Positions 39,813 through 49,242 are shown, counted from the stretch's first letter. The stretch: 64,000 nucleotides of DNA from Roseateles_B flavus (GCF_039872765.1 NZ_JBDPZC010000001.1:310001-374000), one strand, 5' to 3'. A program made the numbers and translations. The notes: generated by a model not told the origin, from the sequence alone.

Positions 39813-42257
39813 TCAGTGCAGGTGTCGCGCCAGCTCGGCCTGCAGCTGGGTGAGTGCGAACTCATGGGCCGGGACCGCCTTGCTGAACAGCCAGCCCTGG
39901 GCTTCCTCCACCCCCAGGGCCTGCAAGGCCTGACGCTGCGCCGCGCTCTCCACGCCCTCGGCCGTCAGGGCCAGGCCCAGGGCGCGGGCCAGGGCCACGA
40001 TGGCGCGGGTGATGGCCTGGTCGTTGGCATCCGTCTCCAGGTCGCGGATGAAGCTGCGGTCGATCTTGAGGCGGTCCAGCGGGAAGTACTTGAGCATGGA
40101 CAGCGAGGAGAAGCCGGTGCCGAAGTCGTCGATGGCCAGCTTCACGCCCAGGCGGCGCAGCTCGCCCAGCAGGCGCTGGCCGCTGTCCACGGTCTGCAGG
40201 GCACTCTCGGTGAGCTCCAGCTCCAGGCGATCGGCCGGGAAGGCATGCTGCAGCAGGGCCTGGCGCACGGCGTTGACGAAGCCCTCGCGCTGCAGCTGGC
40301 GCGCCGAGACGTTGACGGCAATGCGCTCCAGGTGCAGGCCGGCGTCCAGCCAGGCGCGGCCCTGGCGGCAGGCCTCCTGCAGCACCGCGCGGCCGATGTC
40401 CTCGATCAGGCCGCTTTCCTCGGCGATGGGGATGAAGCGTTCCGGGCTGATGGCGCCGTACTCCGGATGCTGCCAGCGCAGCAGGGCCTCGGCTCCCAGC
40501 ACGCGGCCGCTGGCGAGCTCGACGATGGGCTGCCAGTGCAGCTGCAGCTGCTCGCCGACGCGGGCGCGGCGCAAGCCCTGCTCGATCTGCAGGCGCTCCA
40601 CGGCGCGGGCGGCCAGGTGGCTGTCGTAGATCTCGCAGCGGTTGCGGCCGGCGGACTTGGCGGCATACATGGCGGTGTCCGCGGCCTTCACCAGCTCGTC
40701 GGCCGTGCTGGCATGCTCGGGGAACAGGGCCAGGCCGAGGCTGGCCGAGACCGAGACCGGCTCGACCCCCTCCAGCTGCACGGGCTCGCGGATGGCCGCG
40801 AGCAGCTTGTCGGCCAGGGCCAGCAGCGCGTCGCGCTGCGCCAGCTGGCTCAGCAGGATCACGAACTCGTCCCCGCCCAGGCGGATGGCGACGTCCGAGC
40901 GGCGCAGGCAGGCGCACAGCCGCTGGGCGATGGCGACCAGCAGCTCGTCGCCGCGGTGGTGGCCCAGGGTGTCGTTGATGGCCTTGAAGCCGTCCAGGTC
41001 CAGGAAGCACAGCGCGAAGCCGCCGCCCTCCGGCTTGGCATCGCTGGCGCCGATGAACTGCTTGAGGCAGTAGTCCATGTGGTGGCGGTTGCCCAGGCCG
41101 GTCAGGGCGTCGTGGAAGGCCAGGTGCTGGATCTGCGTCTCGGCCCTGCGCAGGGCGGAGATGTCGGTAAAGCTCAGCACCTGGTGGCTCAGGCGGCCGT
41201 CGTCGGAGAACACCGGGGCCACATGCTCCCAGGCGGGGAACTGGCTGCCGTCGCGCCGCTTGCACAGCACCTCGCCATGGCGGGGCTCGGCCTGGTTGTG
41301 GGGGTCGTGCAGGAGCAGGTCGGTCTGGCGCTGGGTGTGGAGGATGTCGGTCAGCCGCGTGCCCAGCACCTCCTCCGCCGCCCAGCCGGTCAGGGTGCAG
41401 AAGGCGGGGTTCACGGCTCGCAGACGGCCGTCCACGTCCAGGATCACGATGGCGTCGGCGGCGGACTCGAACACCACCGCAGCCTGGCGCAGCTGGGCCT
41501 CGGAGTCCACCTGGCTGCTGACGTCGCGGAACACGCCGATGATGCGGGCCTCCTGCGCGAAGTGCCGGGCGTGGATCTCCAGCCAGAGCTGGCGCTGCGG
41601 CCCCAGCTGCCAGCGCGCCAGGGCATGCAGGTCCTGCCCGGGCTGCGAGCGCAGGGTGCCGAGCCGCGCCTGTGAGACGGCATCCAACCGGGCCATGAAG
41701 GCCTCGCGGGTCAGGGCGGGCGGGAGGCCGGCCTGTTCGAACAGGAGCGCCGCATGGCCGTGCAGCTCCAGCTCGTTGCCGCTGGCGCCGAACTCCAGCA
41801 CGCCCAGCCGGCCGGCATCCAGGGCCAGGCGATAGCGCAGCTCGGCGCGCTCGGCCTGGCGCTCCACCTCGCGCCGGGCCAGGGCCATGTGGATGGTGGC
41901 GTTGAGCTCGCGCAGCTCAAAGGGCTTGAGCAGGTAGCCATAGGGCGCGGTCAGGCCGGCCCGCTTGAGGGTCTCGGGTTCTGCATAGGCGGTGAGGTAG
42001 ACCACGGGCACGCGGTACTCGTCCATCAGGCGCTTGGCGGCGCGGGTGCCGTCGCCGCCGGCGCCGAGGTTGATGTCCATGAGGACCAGGTCGGGCGGCT
42101 CGCGCCGCGCCAGCTCCAGGGCATGGCTCTCGGAGGCCGCGACGCCGCAGACGCGGTAGCCCATGGACTCCAGGTCCTGCTTGAGGTCCAGGGCCACGAT
42201 GCGCTCGTCCTCGACGATCTGGATGCGCACCTCGGCGCGCTCACCGGCCGTGCTCAT
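39813..42257 (-). CDS. REC-PAS-GGDEF-EAL bifunctional c-di-GMP signalling protein
   Basis: 814 residues; ATG at 42257 overlaps the upstream kinase stop as ATGA. Receiver domain at about 10-125 with acidic residues in IVEDERI, phosphoacceptor Asp61 (LVLMDINLG) and Lys111 in LKPFE. One or two PAS domains lie at about 140-370 (VNPAFCTLTGWAAEEVLG). GGDEF domain at about 385-545 with intact LGGDEF near 459. EAL domain at about 560-800 with intact EALLRW near 589 and DDFGTGFSSL. Both active-site motifs are complete, so synthesis and hydrolysis are both possible. Inferred: output partner of the adjacent histidine kinase, with phosphorylation setting its activity. Confidence 0.93.
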   Translation of the reverse strand: MSTAGERAEVRIQIVEDERIVALDLKQDLESMGYRVCGVAASESHALELARREPPDLVLMDINLGAGGDGTRAAKRLMDEYRVPVVYLTAYAEPETLKRAGLTAPYGYLLKPFELRELNATIHMALARREVERQAERAELRYRLALDAGRLGVLEFGASGNELELHGHAALLFEQAGLPPALTREAFMARLDAVSQARLGTLRSQPGQDLHALARWQLGPQRQLWLEIHARHFAQEARIIGVFRDVSSQVDSEAQLRQAAVVFESAADAIVILDVDGRLRAVNPAFCTLTGWAAEEVLGTRLTDILHTQRQTDLLLHDPHNQAEPRHGEVLCKRRDGSQFPAWEHVAPVFSDDGRLSHQVLSFTDISALRRAETQIQHLAFHDALTGLGNRHHMDYCLKQFIGASDAKPEGGGFALCFLDLDGFKAINDTLGHHRGDELLVAIAQRLCACLRRSDVAIRLGGDEFVILLSQLAQRDALLALADKLLAAIREPVQLEGVEPVSVSASLGLALFPEHASTADELVKAADTAMYAAKSAGRNRCEIYDSHLAARAVERLQIEQGLRRARVGEQLQLHWQPIVELASGRVLGAEALLRWQHPEYGAISPERFIPIAEESGLIEDIGRAVLQEACRQGRAWLDAGLHLERIAVNVSARQLQREGFVNAVRQALLQHAFPADRLELELTESALQTVDSGQRLLGELRRLGVKLAIDDFGTGFSSLSMLKYFPLDRLKIDRSFIRDLETDANDQAITRAIVALARALGLALTAEGVESAAQRQALQALGVEEAQGWLFSKAVPAHEFALTQLQAELARHLH

Positions 42258-44086
42258 GCCGCACCCCCCGGCTGCCTGAACGCCAGGCGGATGCAGGTGC
42301 CCGGCCCCGCCACCAGGGCCAGCCGTGCCTCGAGCTGATCGGCCAGCAAGGGGATCAGCTGGTAGCCCAGGGTCTGGCACTGGTCGTTGTCGGGCAGGGC
42401 CTGCATGCCCGGGCCGTCGTCGGCGACCTCGATCTCGAACAGGCCCTGGGCATCCCGCGTGGCCCGGATGCGGATGCAGCCCTGGCTGCGCTGCTGGAAG
42501 GCGTGCTTCAGCGCATTGGTGACCAGCTCGTTGACGATCAGGCCGCAGGGCACGGCCGCCTGCAGGCTGATGCTGAGGCCTTCGCCGGGCAGGTCCAGTT
42601 GCATGGCGATGTCCTTGCCGGGCTCCACATAAGCCTCCCGCAGCAGGGCAGCCAGGCGGCTCAGGTAGGGGCCCAGTTCCAGGGCGGAGAAGTCGCTGCG
42701 CTCGTAGAGCAGCTGGTGGGTGAGGGCCATGGCCTTGACACGGCTCTGGCTCTCGCGCAGCACGGCGCGCACCGGCTCGTCCACGTGGCGGGACTGCAGC
42801 CGCAGCAGGCTGGAGACGATCTGCAGATTGTTCTTCACCCGGTGGTGCACCTCGTTGAGCAGCGCCGTCTTTTCCTTGAGTGCCCGCTCCAGCAGGGCCT
42901 GGGCGGCGAGGCGGTCGTCGATGTCAACCACGGTGGCCAGCACTTCGGGCGGCTCGCTGCCCGGGATCGGGTTCAGCCCCACCTCGATGTTGAAAAGGCT
43001 GCCGTCCGAGCGCAGGCCCTGCAGCCGCTTGCGCTTGCCCATCAGGCGGGGCTGGGCATCGGCGAAGTAGGAGCGGATGTGGTCGGCATGGGCGGGACGG
43101 TCCGTGGTGGGCACCAGGCGGTCGATGCAGCCGCCCACCAGCTCGCTGGCCTCGCTGCCGAACAGCCGGCCCATGGCGCGGTTGGCCAGCAGCATGCGGC
43201 CCTGCACGTCGACCAGGGTCATGCCGTCGGGCGCGGCCTCGAAGACGCTGCGGAAGCGGGCCTCGCTCGCCCGCAGGGCCCGCTCGCCCGCCACGCGGTC
43301 CGAGACGTCGATGCCCGAGGGCACGAGATGCAGCACGCGGCCCTCGTCGTCCAGCATGGGGGCCAGCATGAAGTCCACGGTGACCCGGGCGTCGCCCCGC
43401 ATGCGCACCACCACGTCCTGGCGCACGACCTGACCCTGTGCCGCGGCGTGCACCGCCTCGCGCAACCAGTGCTGCATGGCGGGGTCGTAGCTCCACCAGT
43501 AGGTGTCCCAGAAGGGGCGTCCCTGGACCTCCTCGAGGCTGATGCCGGCCGCCTCCAGCGGTGCGCGGTTGGCTTCCAGCACGGTGCCGTCGAGATCCAG
43601 CACACCCACGAAGGCGAAGAGGCTGTCCAGCACCCGCCGCAGCCGGGCCGCACTGGTGCGCTGCCGGCGCTCGGCCTCCTGCTGGACGCTCTTGTTGACG
43701 GCCTGCACGAGTACGCCCTGCACGCCGCCATCGCCACCGCGGATGGGCAGGTAGCTGGCTTCCCACTGCGAGAGCTCGCCAGGCCGGCTGGGCACCTCCA
43801 GCAGCAACTCGCAGCCCAGCAGCGGCTCGCCGGCATCCAGCACGCGTCGCAGCAGGGGCTGCAGCTGCGGCCAGGCCAGGGGCAGGACCTCGCTCACGCA
43901 ACGACCCAGGGCCTGCGCGGGCGGCACGCCGTTGAAGGCGGCCAGCGTGGGATTGATGCGCCGGTAGCGCAGCTCATGGTCGAGCACGGCCAGGCCCACG
44001 GGGAGCTCGCTGGCGAAGAGCAGGTCCAGGGTGGCGTCGCTCAGCGGCGGCGGGCTGGACGGGGGCGAGAAGGCGGGCGCCAGCAT
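42254..44086 (-). CDS. PAS-containing sensor histidine kinase (HisKA_2/HWE-like)
   Basis: 611 residues from ATG at 44086, chosen for GGAG 8 bases upstream; a GTG at 44188 would add 34 residues. Three PAS domains are apparent (about 15-130, 145-270, 275-400; for example FRSVFEAAPDGMTLVDVQGR). The dimerisation/phosphoacceptor segment LNEVHHRVKNNLQIVSSLL (about 415-433) is of HisKA_2 type. An HATPase domain follows with NELVTNALKHAF and VADDGPGM. No membrane helix, so it is a cytoplasmic sensor. The coupled REC-GGDEF-EAL gene makes a two-component c-di-GMP pathway. Confidence 0.9.
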   Translation of the reverse strand: MLAPAFSPPSSPPPLSDATLDLLFASELPVGLAVLDHELRYRRINPTLAAFNGVPPAQALGRCVSEVLPLAWPQLQPLLRRVLDAGEPLLGCELLLEVPSRPGELSQWEASYLPIRGGDGGVQGVLVQAVNKSVQQEAERRQRTSAARLRRVLDSLFAFVGVLDLDGTVLEANRAPLEAAGISLEEVQGRPFWDTYWWSYDPAMQHWLREAVHAAAQGQVVRQDVVVRMRGDARVTVDFMLAPMLDDEGRVLHLVPSGIDVSDRVAGERALRASEARFRSVFEAAPDGMTLVDVQGRMLLANRAMGRLFGSEASELVGGCIDRLVPTTDRPAHADHIRSYFADAQPRLMGKRKRLQGLRSDGSLFNIEVGLNPIPGSEPPEVLATVVDIDDRLAAQALLERALKEKTALLNEVHHRVKNNLQIVSSLLRLQSRHVDEPVRAVLRESQSRVKAMALTHQLLYERSDFSALELGPYLSRLAALLREAYVEPGKDIAMQLDLPGEGLSISLQAAVPCGLIVNELVTNALKHAFQQRSQGCIRIRATRDAQGLFEIEVADDGPGMQALPDNDQCQTLGYQLIPLLADQLEARLALVAGPGTCIRLAFRQPGGAA

Positions 44087-44310
44087 CTCAGGCGCTCCGC
44101 CCTGCAGCCCGCCCGTGCCCGCGCGGGCCGGGGTCTGGCCGGTGAACCCCTTGCCGATCTTCCTCAAAAAGCGAATGCATGCGGCCACTCCCTGGCTTGG
44201 CCGGGGCTGCAGCAGCCCGGGCTGACGGCCAGTCTAGCCGTGGCGCGAGGCCTGCGCCATCGTTGTGCATGCCGCCTGTCGTGCCGACGCGGCGATGCCC
44301 TCGGCGGGGG

Positions 44311-46281
44311 TCAGGCCGGGCGCTGGAACATCAGCCGTTCGGCGAGTTCCCGCTGCTGCACGGGCAGGCGTCCCAGCTGGTCCAGGATCTGCAGGACCTG
44401 CTCGCAGCGCGGCGCTGCCGGCACGCCCGGCTGGGCGCCCCACCAGTGAGCCAGCATGCCGGGCGCCAGCGGCCCCAGGCGGCGGCGCACGACCTCCAGC
44501 TCGACGGGTGTCGGCACATTGGAGCTGCGGCGGGCCCGCGGTGAATTGGCGGCTTCCTGCATCCAGTGGCTGTCGGTGACATGCAGCTCCAGGGGCAGCA
44601 GGCGGCGCAGGATGAGCTGCCCGCCCAGCAGGCCCTGGCAGGCCTCGGGGCTCTGCGCCTTGGCCGCCCGCAGCTGGGCCTCCACCTGGCGGACCAGCTG
44701 GTGGCGCAGCACCGGCTGCAGCTCGTGGACCAGGGTGCCCATCTGCTCGGCGGCCACCATGTAGCCGGCGGCCTGCACGGCGTCTTCAGGCAGCTGGGCC
44801 TGGCGGGCGGCCTGCATGCGCTGGGCGGCCAGCTCGATGCTGCCGGAGAAGCGGCCCTCCAGCGCATACCAGGCCGGGTTGGCGCGCAGGGCCTCCACAT
44901 AGGCCTTGAGCGGGCTGTCGGCGCCCGGTGGCAGGAAGATGTCCAGGGTCTTGGGCGGCTCGGGGATCAGCGAGTGGCTGATCAGCTCGTCCATGGTGGG
45001 ATACCACATGCTGCGCGAGGGCGTCTTCAGCGTGCGGTTGATGAAGTAGTCCGGCAGGTTGAGCTTGCGGTAAGTCTTTTCCAGTTCCTGGTTGGCCAGC
45101 TCGTCGAAGACCGGGTTGTAGGTGCCGGAAGAGGCCCGGTGGAAGCCCAGGCGGGCCTCGGGCATCAGCTGGCGCGACGGCGCGGCCAGGAAGAGGATGG
45201 TGCAGGCGCTCTCGCAGTGCTCGACCACCCAGGCGCTGGCGCCGGAGCGGCCCGAGATCATCTCGGCCATGCGCTCGGCCTCGTGCAGGCGGCCGCCCGG
45301 CGATTGCAGCTCGAAGCGCTGCAGCTGGGGCTGGGCCTTCATCAGGGTGTCCAGGCGCGTGGCATCGCCCATGCCGATGGGACCTTCCATGCGCACGGTG
45401 GTGCCGTCCTCGGCCAGGTGGAACTCGGTGCGGCCGATGGGGTCGATGCCGCGGGCCATCTGCCAGTACTCACCCAGCTGGGGCAGGAAGCCCACCAGCA
45501 GCGAGGCGGCGACCTGCAGCATGCCCAGGCCCATCAGCAGGCGGGCGCCGTAGCCCCACAGCGCGGCGCCGTGGTGACGCAGGTAGTTGCCCGCGGAGCG
45601 CCAGGCCCCGACCACGCACCAGGTGTCCAGGGCCAGCATCAGGGGCCAGCCCACCATCACGGCGATGGCGCTGGCCTGCAGGTGCTCGCCCTTGGCGCCG
45701 ATCCAGCTCATCAGCCCGGTGATCAGCATGGCCAGCGGCGTGGCCAGCAGCAGGTTGTTGATCCAGAAGCTCTGCGCCAGGCCTTGTTCGCCGCGCCAGT
45801 GACGCAGCACATAGCCCAGCTCCTCGGGCTCGCCTTCTGCACGCGCGCGGCGCCAGACCACCTGGGTGCCGGCCAGGCGGTCATGCCAGCTCTGCCCCCG
45901 GGCGTCCACGGCGGACCACCACAGGCCCAGGCCCAGCGGCAGCAGGGAGACGAGGGCCCCGACCCAGCGCAGCAGCGTCTGCTTGAGTGTGGGCTTCTCG
46001 CCCGAATAGAAGTCGACCACCCGGATGCCGCTGAACAGCATGCCGAAGCTCGCCCCCTGCCAGGCCCAGAAGCCGACGAAGTACAGCGCCGGCAGCAGCC
46101 AGTTGACGAAGAGGCTGGTGGGGCTGAAGTCGTCCAGCCGGCTGACCAGGCGGTGCTGGCTCACCCACAGGACGGGCGCGCCCAGCAGCACCAGCAGCAG
46201 GGCGTCGATGCAGAAAGCCTGTACCCGGACCACCAGACCGGCGGGCCACAGCTTGGGTCTGGGCTTGAAGATTGGATCCAT
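44311..46281 (-). CDS. RDD-domain membrane protein fused to a ClpP-like serine-protease-fold domain
   Basis: 656 residues. The N-terminal RDD domain (about 15-150) shows RVQAFCIDALLLVLLG, FGMLFSGIRVVD and WHDRLAGTQVV. Further membrane helices lie at about 170-275. A ClpP/crotonase-like domain follows (about 290-400) with the strand-turn LQSPGGRLHEAERMAEMI near 326, a Cys-Ser pair CESACT near 357 (Ser as potential nucleophile) and a histidine in LGFHRA near 379. The C-terminal ~250 residues are helical and not recognised. Known: ClpP-like membrane proteins of this kind (SPGG..ESAC..GFH) are probable periplasmic or membrane proteases of unknown substrate. The fusion to RDD is the odd part. Confidence 0.75.
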   Translation of the reverse strand: MDPIFKPRPKLWPAGLVVRVQAFCIDALLLVLLGAPVLWVSQHRLVSRLDDFSPTSLFVNWLLPALYFVGFWAWQGASFGMLFSGIRVVDFYSGEKPTLKQTLLRWVGALVSLLPLGLGLWWSAVDARGQSWHDRLAGTQVVWRRARAEGEPEELGYVLRHWRGEQGLAQSFWINNLLLATPLAMLITGLMSWIGAKGEHLQASAIAVMVGWPLMLALDTWCVVGAWRSAGNYLRHHGAALWGYGARLLMGLGMLQVAASLLVGFLPQLGEYWQMARGIDPIGRTEFHLAEDGTTVRMEGPIGMGDATRLDTLMKAQPQLQRFELQSPGGRLHEAERMAEMISGRSGASAWVVEHCESACTILFLAAPSRQLMPEARLGFHRASSGTYNPVFDELANQELEKTYRKLNLPDYFINRTLKTPSRSMWYPTMDELISHSLIPEPPKTLDIFLPPGADSPLKAYVEALRANPAWYALEGRFSGSIELAAQRMQAARQAQLPEDAVQAAGYMVAAEQMGTLVHELQPVLRHQLVRQVEAQLRAAKAQSPEACQGLLGGQLILRRLLPLELHVTDSHWMQEAANSPRARRSSNVPTPVELEVVRRRLGPLAPGMLAHWWGAQPGVPAAPRCEQVLQILDQLGRLPVQQRELAERLMFQRPA

Positions 46282-46353
46282 GTCACTCCCTCGGGGCCGA
46301 GGCTCCCGGGCCCGGCGGTTCAGCCCCGGGAGTGTACGCAGGCGCCGGGGTAT

Positions 46354-47280
46354 TCAGGCCGGGGTGTCGACGGGGCCCTCGACGCGCATGGAGTAGTCCA
46401 CGGCCTTGATGTCCTTGGTCAGCCGGCCGATGGAGATGCGGTCCACGCCCGTGGCGGCGATCCAGCGCAGCTGGTCCAGGGCCACGCCGCCGGACACCTC
46501 CAGCAGCGCCCGCCCGGCGTTCAGCGCCACGGCCTCGCGCATCATGGCCTCGCTGAAGTTGTCCAGCAGCACGCTGGTGGCACCGGCGTCCAGGGCTTCG
46601 CGCAGCTCGGCGATGGACTCGACCTCGATCTGGATGTCCACGCCCGACTGCAGTGCCTGGGCGGCCCGCAGCGCGGCGCCCACGCCCCCCGCTGCGGCAA
46701 TGTGGTTCTCCTTGATCAGGATGCCGTGGTAGAGGGCCAGGCGCTGGTTGGCGCCGCCGCCCACGCGCACCGCGTACTTCTGGGCCAGGCGCAGGCCCGG
46801 CACGGTCTTGCGGGTGTCCAGCACGGCGCAGCCGCGCGCAGTGGGACTGGCGCCGGCGATGGCGTCCACGTGCTGGCGGGTCAGCGTGGCGGTGGCCGAG
46901 AGCAGCTGCAGGAAGTTCAGCGCCGGGCGCTCCGCGCTGAGCAGGGCGCGGCCGTCGGCCACGATGTGGCAGACCAGGGTGTCGGCCTGCATGCGGGCGC
47001 CTTCCTCGTAGCACCAGGCGATGCGGCTGGCGGGGTCCAGGGCCTTGAACACGCCCTCGAACCAGTCGCGGCCGCACAGCACGGCCTCTTCGCGGACCCG
47101 CACATGGGCCTTGACCTGCCGCCCGGCTGGCACCAGCTGTGCCGTCCAGTCGCAGCGGCCGATGTCCTCGAACAGGGCATCGCGGATGTTGCGCTCGCGC
47201 GCTTCTTGCAGGGTTTCGTCGTGGTCGAACATGGCAGGGGGCGGGGGAAGCGGGGAGGACTCGCGGGCGTCCGTCGTCAT
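46354..47280 (-). CDS. nadC: Nicotinate-nucleotide pyrophosphorylase (carboxylating)
   Basis: 308 residues from ATG at 47280, overlapping the upstream stop as ATGA; an internal ATG at 47232 is an alternative. Quinolinate phosphoribosyltransferase motifs are present: NFLQLLSATAT, LDTRKTVPGLR (near 155-165), YHGILIKENH and EVESIAELREAL, ending with the barrel strand DRISIGRLTK. Known reaction: quinolinate + PRPP to nicotinate mononucleotide, CO2 and PPi in de novo NAD synthesis. nadA and nadB are not nearby. Confidence 0.95.
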   Translation of the reverse strand: MTTDARESSPLPPPPAMFDHDETLQEARERNIRDALFEDIGRCDWTAQLVPAGRQVKAHVRVREEAVLCGRDWFEGVFKALDPASRIAWCYEEGARMQADTLVCHIVADGRALLSAERPALNFLQLLSATATLTRQHVDAIAGASPTARGCAVLDTRKTVPGLRLAQKYAVRVGGGANQRLALYHGILIKENHIAAAGGVGAALRAAQALQSGVDIQIEVESIAELREALDAGATSVLLDNFSEAMMREAVALNAGRALLEVSGGVALDQLRWIAATGVDRISIGRLTKDIKAVDYSMRVEGPVDTPA

Positions 47281-47978
47281 TCGGCAGGGCCGATTGTCAG
47301 GGCGAGGGCGCCCAGGCCGGCGATCTCTCCGGCCAGGCGGTCGCCGGGCAGCACGGGGCCCACGCCATCGGGCGTGCCGGTGTAGATGAGGTCGCCCGGC
47401 TTCAGGTGATAGAACTGGGACAGATTGGCCACGATCTCGGCGACGTTCCAGATCATGTCGGCCAGGTCGCCGCGCTGCTTCTGCACGCCGTTGACGGACA
47501 GCGTGATGGCACCGGCGTCCATGGGCCCGCATTCGGCCGTGCGCACCAGCTCGCCCAGCACGGCGGACTGCTCGAAGCCCTTGGCGACGTCCCAGGGCCG
47601 GCCGGCCTTCTTGGCTTCGGCCTGCAGGTCGCGACGGGTCATGTCCAGGCCGGGCGCGAAGCCCCAGATGGCGGCGCGCGCCACCTCGGGGCTCACCCGG
47701 AACACCGGCGCGCCCAGGGCGATCACGAGCTCCATCTCATAGTGGTAGTCCTGGGTCCCGGGCGGATAGGGCACCGTGGTGCCGCTTGGCACCAGGGCCG
47801 AGGCCGGCTTGGTGAAGTAGAAGGGCGGCTCGCGGCTGGGATCTCCGCCCATCTCGCGGGCATGGGCGGCGTAGTTGCGGCCCACGCAGAAGATGCGCGA
47901 GACCGCATAGCGGCGGTCCGTGCCACGCACCGCGGCACTGGGCTGCTCGGGAGGGGTGAAGATGTAGGCGCTGTTCAT
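47277..47978 (-). CDS. Fumarylacetoacetate hydrolase family protein (fumarylpyruvate hydrolase/FAHD1-like)
   Basis: 233 residues from ATG at 47978. FAH motifs: FCVGRNYAAHAREMG near 30-45, PSGTTVPYP, the metal-binding HYEMELVIALG with two acidic ligands (near 80-90), GFAPGLDMTRRDLQ and the terminal GDLIYTGTPDGVGPV. The family includes fumarylpyruvate hydrolase of gentisate breakdown and FAHD1-like oxaloacetate decarboxylase/tautomerases; the sequence alone does not decide. Its stop overlaps nadC, an unexpected pairing. No other aromatic ring-cleavage gene is in the window. Confidence 0.88.
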   Translation of the reverse strand: MNSAYIFTPPEQPSAAVRGTDRRYAVSRIFCVGRNYAAHAREMGGDPSREPPFYFTKPASALVPSGTTVPYPPGTQDYHYEMELVIALGAPVFRVSPEVARAAIWGFAPGLDMTRRDLQAEAKKAGRPWDVAKGFEQSAVLGELVRTAECGPMDAGAITLSVNGVQKQRGDLADMIWNVAEIVANLSQFYHLKPGDLIYTGTPDGVGPVLPGDRLAGEIAGLGALALTIGPAE

Positions 47979-48086
47979 GGAGCATGGCCTCTGCGACGAA
48001 GCCCGCAGCATACAAGGCGGGCGCGGCGGAGGTCGAAATCCCTGGACATTCTTGGCGAGGCCCGCGCCATGGTTTAGGGTTGCGCC

Positions 48087-49154
48087 ATGTCAAGAATGCT
48101 CCCCGCCATTTCCTTCGCCTGGCGCCGCACCGGTCCAGCATGGCTGGCCGCGCTGGCGATCCTGGGCGGCTGCGCCAGCCGCGCGCCCGTGTCCTCGCCC
48201 GCCAGCCTGCCCTCGCGGGCGCCCGCCTCCGACCGCGACGGCCCCGAGGCCCAGGTGCCGCCCAACCTGATGCAGGTGCCCGATGCCGAGCCGCGCCTGG
48301 AGCCCATCCGCAAGGGCGGCCCCAACAAGCCCTACGAGGCCCTGGGCCAGCGCTACGAGCCCATGACCGACGACGCCCCGCTGGCCGAGCGCGGCCTGGC
48401 CTCCTGGTACGGCCGCAAGTTCCACGGGCGGCCGACCTCCAGCGGCGAGCTCTACAACATGTACGCGATGACCGCGGCGCATGCCACCATGCCCATCCCC
48501 AGCTACGCCAGGGTGCGCAACCCGGCCAACGGACGCGAGGTCATCGTGCGCGTCAACGACCGGGGGCCCTTCCACCCCGGCCGCATCGTTGACCTCAGCT
48601 ACACGGCCGCGCTGAAGCTGGACATCCTGCGCGGCGTCACGCCCGTCGAAGTGGAGCGCATCACCTACGAGGACATCCGCACCGGGGCCTGGCAGCGGCG
48701 CGACGGAGGCACCCGCCTGGCGCAGGCTCGGGACGCCCGGCCTGGCGCAACACCTGCCCCCGCCGTGCCCCAGGCCGTCGCCACGACGCTGCCGGCGACC
48801 CTGCCCGCCGGCGCTGTCACGACAAGCTCCGCCCTGCCGCAAGACCTGACCCCGACCCCAGTCCCCGAGGCGGTGAGCCAGCCCATTCCCGAGGGCGGCA
48901 CCGCGCCGAAGGCCGCAAGCAAGGGCTTCTGGGTCCAGCTGGGGGCCTTCAACCGCATGGATGGCGCCGAGGCCTTCCGGCAGCGGCTCAGCCAGGAGCT
49001 GGACTGGCTGTCGCCCCTGCTGGCCATCTTCAAGGAGGCGCAGATGCACCGCCTGCAGGCCGGCCCCTATGCCAGCCGCGAGGACGCCCGCTCGGCCGCC
49101 GAGCGCATGCGCCAGGCCCTGGCCCTGACACCCCTGATCGTCGAGAGGCGCTGA
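48087..49154 (+). CDS. rlpA: RlpA: septal peptidoglycan lytic transglycosylase lipoprotein with SPOR domain
   Basis: 355 residues. Lipobox ILGGCAS with lipidated Cys near 30. A Pro-rich linker is followed by the double-psi beta-barrel (about 105-195: GLASWYGRKFHGRPTSSGE, VRVNDRGPFHPGRIVDLS) with the conserved Asp of the catalytic pocket in NDRGPF. A Pro/Thr/Ala-rich linker (about 215-270) carries an exact 16-mer copy (48838-48853, read as Gln-Asp-Leu-Thr-Pro). The SPOR domain is at about 275-350 (FWVQLGAFN, LQAGPYASREDA). Known: cleaves denuded glycan strands at the septum. Confidence 0.93.
   Translation: MSRMLPAISFAWRRTGPAWLAALAILGGCASRAPVSSPASLPSRAPASDRDGPEAQVPPNLMQVPDAEPRLEPIRKGGPNKPYEALGQRYEPMTDDAPLAERGLASWYGRKFHGRPTSSGELYNMYAMTAAHATMPIPSYARVRNPANGREVIVRVNDRGPFHPGRIVDLSYTAALKLDILRGVTPVEVERITYEDIRTGAWQRRDGGTRLAQARDARPGATPAPAVPQAVATTLPATLPAGAVTTSSALPQDLTPTPVPEAVSQPIPEGGTAPKAASKGFWVQLGAFNRMDGAEAFRQRLSQELDWLSPLLAIFKEAQMHRLQAGPYASREDARSAAERMRQALALTPLIVERR
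48838..48853 (-). repeat. Dispersed 16-mer, exact copy 3
   Basis: The plus strand reads CGCAAGACCTGACCCC, the exact reverse complement, inside the Pro-rich linker of rlpA, read as Gln-Asp-Leu-Thr-Pro. Confidence 0.9.
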
Positions 49155-49242
49155 CGCCACGCTCCGTGCGCAGAGTCCTGGCCCTGCTGGACACCCGGCG
49201 CTACAGTCGGCGGCACAGGTCCACCGAATCCGGAGCGTTGCC

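Noticed and set aside
46305..46334. CTCCCGGG...CCCGGGAG hairpin between nadC and the RDD/ClpP-like gene
   Set aside because: 8-bp stem without a T-tract in GC-rich DNA; not strong enough to call a terminator.
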